From Alphaproteobacteria bacterium (GTDB lineage Bacteria; Pseudomonadota; Alphaproteobacteria; Sphingomonadales; Sphingomonadaceae), in the NCBI GenBank assembly GCA_019232625.1, contig JAFANP010000033.1:62001-126000 (forward strand): 64,000 bases of DNA, read 5' to 3'. The notes under the pieces are model-generated. The model was not told the DNA's origin. It ran no database searches and worked only from the letters and a program-made list of their open reading frames with translations. Shown here one piece after another: positions 63,080 to 64,000 of this stretch; position 1 is the first letter of the stretch; each line of letters opens with the position of its first letter. A program made the position numbers and the translations under genes.

Positions 63080-64000
63080 TCAATCCGCCCGCGCCGCCGC
63101 GCGGGGCGCCGCTCCCCATCCCCCGCCGAGGGCGCGGACGAGCGCGATGGTCGCGACGTAGCGGGCGAACTTCACCTGCACGGCGCTTCGCCGATGCTCG
63201 AGCACGGCGCGCTGCCCCTCGACATAATCGAGCTGGCTGATGAGGCCGTTGGCGTAGCGGGCCTGGAGCGTCGCCGCGAGGCGTCGGTCGTCGTCGGCGA
63301 TGCCGCGCAGCGTCTCGTCGCGCTCGCCCAGCAGGCGCACCGCGCTGAGCTGGTCGTCGACGTCGCGCAAGGCGGTGAGCAGCTGGGTGCCGTATTGCGC
63401 CGAGGCCAGCGACAGATCGGCCCTCGCCGCCCGCACCCGCGCCTTGTGGCGGCCGCCGTCGAGCCCGGGGATGGAGAAGAGCAGGCCGAGGCCGAAATTC
63501 TGGGTCGCCGAGCCCAGCAACGTCTGCAGCGCGGAGGAGGCGAAGCCGCGCTGGCCGGTGAGGCTGAGGCTGGGCAGCCACGAAGCCTTGGCCGCGCCGA
63601 CCCGCGCTTCGGCCGCCTGGACGGCGCGCAGCCCCGCCGAGACGTCCGGCCGGCGCGCGATGATGACGCTCGGAATGTCCGCCGGAACGATGGGCGGGGT
63701 CCCGAGCCGGCCGCGCACCTGGAGCTCGGCCGGCGCCTCCCCCATCAGGAAGGCGAGGCCGTTCGCCACCTCGGAGCGGCGCCGGTCCAGCTCGGCCATG
63801 TCCGAGACGAGGGTCGCAAGCTCGGAGCGGGCGCGCGACACCGCCGGCCCTGCGGCGAGGCCGTTCGCCTCCCGTCCCTCGATCATTCCGAGCGCCGCCC
63901 GCCGCCCTTCGGCGGTGTCGGCGAGGACGGCCCGCTCCTCGTCGATCGCGCAAATCTCGAAATAGGCCTGGACGGTGTCCGCCTCGACCAGGAGCCGCGC
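63080..64000 (-). CDS. TolC/NodT-family outer-membrane efflux protein (5' part beyond window)
   Basis: 306 residues to the window edge, frame open to base 64000. Outer-membrane channel of RND-type efflux systems. OEP-family patterns: LIARRPDV-type IIARRPDVSAGLRAVQAAEARVG (read in two parts), ASWLPSLSLTGQRGF, LGLLFSIPGLDGGRHKARVRAA and ALRDVDDQLSAVRLLGERDE. The N-terminus and signal/lipobox lie outside. Partner pump genes would be upstream, outside the window. It ends 56 bases before the divergent-side ferredoxin start. Confidence 0.92.
   Translation of the reverse strand, partial: ARLLVEADTVQAYFEICAIDEERAVLADTAEGRRAALGMIEGREANGLAAGPAVSRARSELATLVSDMAELDRRRSEVANGLAFLMGEAPAELQVRGRLGTPPIVPADIPSVIIARRPDVSAGLRAVQAAEARVGAAKASWLPSLSLTGQRGFASSALQTLLGSATQNFGLGLLFSIPGLDGGRHKARVRAARADLSLASAQYGTQLLTALRDVDDQLSAVRLLGERDETLRGIADDDRRLAATLQARYANGLISQLDYVEGQRAVLEHRRSAVQVKFARYVATIALVRALGGGWGAAPRAAARAD

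Overview
This is a GC-rich (by eye about 70%) chromosomal segment of an alphaproteobacterium, most likely a sphingomonad (Sphingomonadales). The grounds are the TonB-receptor/LacI/MFS style of sugar loci, the palindromic interspersed repeats, the codon use and frequent GTG starts, and a TrpR-like regulator heading the his operon. No rRNA, tRNA, CRISPR array, insertion sequence or phage gene was recognised.

Layout. (1) 1-7063: a hexuronate locus. A LacI regulator (cut by the window edge) diverges from altronate dehydratase, a UxuB-type reductase, a ketopentenoate-hydratase-family enzyme and an ExuT-like importer; a TauE/SafE permease follows. A 14-base operator-like motif recurs in front of uxaA and of the hydratase gene. 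(2) 7003-10727: two tandem Crp/Fnr regulators with clear palindromic sites, an iron-containing redox enzyme, and hisN. (3) 10840-17698: a tightly overlapping histidine operon, regulator-hisG-hisDCB-hisH-hisA-hisF-hisIE. HisD, HisC and HisB are one uninterrupted 998-codon reading frame. (4) 17911-18300: a small secreted protein. (5) 18549-26501: a compact type IV secretion operon, virB2-3-4-6-8-9-10-11, with no virB1, virB5, virB7 or virD4. Two lipoprotein genes lie upstream. (6) 28242-45479: one giant gene for a 5,745-residue protein with a serralysin zinc protease at the N-terminus, many RTX repeats, nine beta-helix modules of four types, and a type I secretion tail. (7) 45524-49243: an operon encoding an ABM-VOC fusion and two proteins that look like the N- and C-terminal halves of VioB. 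(8) 49758-61994: a glycoside-utilisation locus built around a LysR regulator. It holds a TonB receptor, a GH63-like hydrolase and a PhyH dioxygenase on one strand, and glycerate 2-kinase, an MFS importer, two dehydrogenases and a GH36-like enzyme on the other. Two nearly identical LysR-type sites flank lysR. (9) 61991-64000: an M24 peptidase, a [2Fe-2S] ferredoxin and a TolC-like efflux protein cut by the window end.

How the parts work together. Region 1 should convert galacturonate-type acids to 2-keto-3-deoxy-gluconate. Region 3 covers the histidine pathway from HisG to HisD, with hisN supplying the phosphatase. Region 8 plausibly imports and splits a glycosyl-glycerate-like or related glycoside, the glycerate going through glycerate kinase to 2-phosphoglycerate. 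The giant RTX protease is presumably exported by a type I system encoded elsewhere, since none is visible here. The most unusual items are the hisDCB fusion, the giant modular RTX protein, the split VioB-like pair, and a palindromic repeat embedded in frame inside the TauE/SafE gene.
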